A stretch of 64,000 bases of DNA, taken from contig QRFJ01000300.1 of the NCBI GenBank assembly GCA_006176705.1, positions 1,371,688 to 1,435,687 of the forward strand, in the 5' to 3' direction. Position numbers and translations under genes: made by a program. A model generated the notes under the pieces. It made no database searches and was not told the DNA's origin. It saw only the letters and a list, made by a program, of their open reading frames with translations. Positions 60,242 through 64,000 of this stretch are shown in pieces; the first letter of the stretch is position 1; every line of letters starts with the position of its first letter. Origin of the DNA: Cocos nucifera. Lineage: Eukaryota > Streptophyta > Magnoliopsida > Arecales > Arecaceae.

Positions 60242-61440
60242 TATCATAGTTTGGATTTATTAAAAACTGAGGTCTAAACTTCAATTTCCATCAAACTCTC
60301 TAGATTTCACCCTTGCTTCCCTAAATCTTATAGAACCCTTCTATTTACCACCTTACATCAGTTATTAAAAAATAGATAATAACGCTACAAATTTCAAAGA
60401 TCCTGTTTTGATCATCGAAGAAAAGAAAAATATTTGTTATTTTTTACGTCAGAAGAAGGCTGTTTAGAAGCTGAATTTCCATAGGAAAAACTGTACTTTG
60501 TGATCCTACATCTAAAGAATAAGCTAGCAAACAAAATCCATTAAAGTTTGAAGTTGTCACCTCAAAAGAAATGCATGTTGATAACGTTTTTGTCGTTCAA
60601 GATCGCATTATGAACAACAAAGTTGACTTGGAATATTTATGAAACTTACGCTCACTCTAATCAAGTCAAGATTTATTTTTGTCAAGCACAATCATGTTCG
60701 ATTGAATCACACTCCAAGTGGAGTTCCGAACTACTCCTCCCTGGTTAGCCATTAAACAGAATATAATTTGACTTAGAGGAACTCCAAGCAAACCAAAGAC
60801 CGCAGGGACATGTTTGTTGAGAATCGTTACTTATCCTAGTTCCACTGGGACTCTATTTATAAAATTATTTTATTTAATTATTTTTTTTAAAAATTTATTT
60901 TTTAGTAAATTTTACTTCTTAAATTTAGATAAAAGTCAAATATCTCATCCATATGATACTCTATTTAAAAAAATCTTCAGCATCTTGATTATGGTGCAGA
61001 AAGTGAGAGATAGAGAGAGGAGAATTCTTTTTATTTGTGAAGCATCTTTAGGGAGATATCATTGTAAGAGGGAGCCAAACTTATTATTTTGATTTTTTTT
61101 TTCTTTTAAATAAATTTATTTCTCTTCTAATTTTTTTTGTTCCATTAAAATTTTTTCCTCGCAATTCTCTATAAATATTTTTTTTATGTTTGGTATTTGC
61201 TCTAGATCTTAGGTTGGCATTGTTGATCTACTTTAGGCATCATGCCATTCTGCATGGCAGAAGAGCATAGGCTTGAAAGATCGGTTGACCGTGTGTGTAG
61301 AACTCGATGTGATTTAAGAGTTTCTAGTAATTAGCTGTATAGTGATGTAAACATGTGTACTCTAATTTTGATTATTCAAAAAATGAATCATCATGGCTAG
61401 TATATTATCTTCTCTCTTAGTGGGTTCAATATGCTTGATC
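60242..61440. other. Intergenic DNA, no gene recognised
   Basis: AT-rich with no open frame of recognisable content. The part after about 61180 may be leader sequence of the Copia relic that follows. Confidence 0.4.
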
Positions 61441-61982
61441 TCATAGACATCAAATAACTACTTTTATAACTATTACTTCTCTCCATAAGCTGAACAACAC
61501 CTGTTATCCAATGTGAAAGTCTATTATCAAGTCTTATTTAGAAGGATAGGATTTATGGGACATCTTGGATGAGTCGGAGATTTACGCTAATGTTAAATCT
61601 CCTTGAAAACTTATTACTCATGAAAGGAAAATGAACAAGCTTTATATTATGTTTGCTGGTAATTTTTATATTAATCAGACTCTTAAGATGATATTGTTGA
61701 TTTATAGCATGCTAGATTAGCTCATTGAATTATTAGACTTTAAGATATATGGGGTAGGGGACTAGTTAATGAGCTTCCTAAGACAAAAGTCAATAGTAGC
61801 ACTATTTGCATCGAATGCCAATATAGAAAGATGCATAAATTTTCTTTTAAAAAGAGCCAAACAAGATCTTCTCGACTACTACAGTTAATACATTCATATC
61901 TCATAGAGAGGATTAGTACTTCATCTTTCATTGATTTGAGAAATACAGTTACTTTTATTGATGATTTCTTTAAATATATCTG

Positions 61983-62361
61983 AGGTTGCATTTGATAGCT
62001 GGCAATCTATCCAGATTGTCGGTAATTTAAAGTAGATCCACCAGATTATTGCAATTGATATACTTTTTAGATTGCAATCTAGATTGCCTCTTATGAGACA
62101 ATTCGGATTGCCTTTGGAAGGGGTGGCTATTTAGATTGCCACTTTTTTGATAATTTTATAATAAAAATTTTGAATAAATTATCTCTTAAAAAAATCATAA
62201 AAAACTCATCGCCCAACCCTCCTCCCTCGACGCCACTCATAGCTCTTTTATATATATTTATACATATTATTATTATTATTTATATATAAATATAATAATA
62301 TATATATATACATATTTGTATATATATATTATATATATGAAAATTATGGCTCCTTTCTATG

Positions 62362-62426
<65 letters not shown>

Positions 62427-62883
62427 TTTATATATATAAATATATTTATATTACATATATATAAATATACATATTTATATATTTATATATATTTATGTAT
62501 TTATATATTCATGTATTATATATATATTTATATTTTTATATATAAATAATATATAAATATTTTTATTTTAATATTATTATATAAAAATATATATAATAGA
62601 TAAATATATATTTTTATATATAATACTATATATATAATATATATATATAAGAAAGAAGAAGTGAAATAATACTAGAGGCATTTTGAAAATTTGGTTTTAT
62701 ATTATCGATAATTTGATTGTCATACCAAACATATCAATCAAGATTTTCAGTTATTTTACTGCAATATTATCTGCACGTACTAAATATAATAATCAACATT
62801 ACTGATAATTTGATAATAACAATCTATCTTGAAAGTAATCCATATTATCTTTCAAGATTATCTGGCAATGCATGAAATGCAAC
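61983..62883. mobile_element. MITE-like inverted-repeat element inside the Copia integrase
   Basis: Ends GGTTGCATTT (61984) and AAATGCAACC (62884) form a perfect 10 bp inverted repeat. A weaker match extends inward (GGCAATCTATCCAGATTG against CCAGATAATCTT on the minus strand). CTG stands at 61980-61982 and 62884-62886, so a 3 bp target duplication is possible; borders are uncertain by one base. Removing it restores the integrase reading KYICIYFVKE. The interior is AT-rich, includes an AT microsatellite and encodes nothing. Superfamily is not settled; 3 bp duplication would fit a PIF/Harbinger-like origin. Confidence 0.65.
62366..62424. repeat. (AT)n microsatellite
   Basis: About 29 TA dinucleotides in a row within a larger TA-rich stretch (62240-62650). 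Confidence 0.95.
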
Positions 62884-63904
62884 CTGCATTTATTTTGTTA
62901 AAGAATAGTCAAAAACATTTGGGAAGTTTTGTCAATTTAAAAATCTAGTTGAAAATCTTTTTAAATTAAAAAATTGACTCCATAAGAACTAATGGAGGTG
63001 GTAAATATGCTTCAAATGAATTCTCTATTTGATTAGTTGTAGCATATGTAGATAGTTTCCTTACCCAGGTACTCCTGAATAGAATGGTATGGTAGAGTGG
63101 TAGAACAAGCATCTATTTGAGACTATCTGCAGTACGATTCATGCAAAGAATATGAAGCATGAATTTTAGGCCTAGTGCAAACAGACAACAATTTATGTTC
63201 TTAATAGAACATCTTTGAGAAGTATTGACAATATGACTCCAATAGAAAAAGTGTTTGGAAAGCATCCTGATATTTTTCATCTTTATATGTTTGGATGTGT
63301 TTACGTTGTGTATAATTATGATATATTCTCTTATATGTTAGATAAGAAGTTTGTCAGATGCATGTTTCTTGGCTATCATGAGATTAGAAAAAATTTGGAG
63401 ATGCATTAATCCAAGATAATAAAGATATATATCTCTAAACATGTTTTTTATGAGAAATCTTTTTGGTGGCCTTCTGGTGGATCCTCTTTTTTAGTCAATG
63501 ATTTTAGATCAATTTATGATGAGGACTAGGTATCTTAGAAGGATGTTGCTCAAAAATTGGTCAACCTTCTTCCCTTTCTACAACATCTTCTACAACTCAA
63601 TAGCCAGAGTCTTCTTCATCTTTGTCTACTTCAGATTCTCATAAAAGTCCATGAAAAATTGGTGTACATGCTCAAATTCTAAGAAAAAAAATATATTGTT
63701 AAAGAAGAAAAAGATATGAAGTTATTTGAAAATGAATTTGAAGCTTTCAAAGATCCATCATCATAGTAGAGAAACAAGAGAAAGAAGAGAGTATGAAGAT
63801 TAGGATTATTCTTCTATTACTTATTGTTATGTTTCTATTGTTGTTGATTAACTAGAACCCACTTCATATGATGAGGTCCATAGTATTCATGGATAGATAT
63901 TTAT

Positions 63905-64000
63905 ATTGTCATGCCCCAAATTGAGGATATAACACGATCAAGCCATCGAGGGATACCACCCTCGATAACACGAAGCTTATCAATCATAATCTGCTAAAAT
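63905..64000 (+). mobile_element. Possible LTR start, running out of the window
   Basis: TGTCATGCCCCAAATTGAGG begins abruptly inside the Copia relic and has the TG start of an LTR. Only 96 bases are visible, so the class cannot be told. Confidence 0.3.

Larger units (their letters stand above)
61450..63900 (+). pseudogene. Copia gag-integrase relic, split by an inverted-repeat element
   Basis: A gag-like part (61550-61735: SPKNLITHERKMNKLYIMF) is followed by an integrase zinc-binding and core start (61790-61980: CIECQYRKMHKFSFKKSQ, then TFIDDFFKYI). After the insertion (61983-62883) the frame resumes as CIYFVKE. It continues with IRTNGGGKYASNEFSI, NGMVER, NRTSLRSIDNMTPIEKVFGK, HLYMFGCVYVVY and FVRCMFLGYHE (63200-63400). 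These follow the Copia order: HHCC zinc finger, DDE core, then FGC..Y and C.FLGY. The tail EPTSYDEV near 63850 is the start of the reverse transcriptase region. Many stops and shifts, so dead. A new sequence starting TGTCATGCCCC at 63905 interrupts it. Confidence 0.75.

Noticed and set aside
62316..62549. 77-codon Ile/Tyr open frame
   Set aside because: Translation of an AT microsatellite.

Overview
This is plant nuclear DNA: one intact multi-exon gene with GT-AG introns and a TATA box, one decayed terpene synthase gene, and otherwise transposable elements of nearly every plant class, nested in one another. The AT-rich intergenic DNA, the 12-exon SULTR3 gene and the type of Gypsy and Copia LTRs suggest a monocot, possibly a palm. 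That assignment is inference from general character; no marker in the window proves it.

Layout. 1-6070: most of a CACTA-like element. Its termini look like large foldbacks: subterminal repeats, a conserved block of about 360 bp, a spacer, the block inverted, and repeats again. 6071-12369: intergenic, nothing firmly identified. 12370-23803: an LTR-like sequence of about 2.3 kb (reading on the minus strand, ends TG/CA) split by a 9.1 kb CACTA element (14417-23549). That CACTA carries En/Spm transposase relics, several tandem arrays, a long inverted duplication, a fragment of an ARGONAUTE PIWI domain, and an internal duplication flanking a Copia 3' end. 23804-26773: a Gypsy LTR remnant and a Copia pol that is one open frame apart from nonsense codons. 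26780-31110: two LINE fragments in opposite orientations and a small hAT-type element with an 8 bp target duplication (29284-30009).

33500-41468: a complete SULTR3-class sulfate transporter gene (12 coding exons, 658 codons), the only clearly functional gene. 42164-43243: a foldback repeat. 43829-45785: a class I (TPS-b-like) terpene synthase pseudogene with an intact DDIYD motif but several stops and frameshifts. 46014-47083: a truncated relative of the first CACTA element.

49019-54996: a complete-ended but non-autonomous Gypsy element (LTRs of 927 and 903 bp) with degenerate gag and protease. Its reverse transcriptase is cut after the first 80 or so residues and followed by an array of about 29 units built from two short perfect hairpins. 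54997-56287: a minus-strand Copia LTR with its primer-binding site. 56807-60233: a hAT element with a decayed transposase and a perfect 8 bp target duplication. 61450-63900: a Copia relic whose integrase is split by a 0.9 kb inverted-repeat element.

The genes do not form a pathway. The window records successive insertions around one conserved transporter gene. The most unusual items are the ARGONAUTE fragment beside a long inverted duplication inside a CACTA element, the double-hairpin array that replaces pol in the Gypsy element, and the foldback termini shared by two CACTA-like families with different subterminal repeats. All calls come from reading the sequence; no database search was run.
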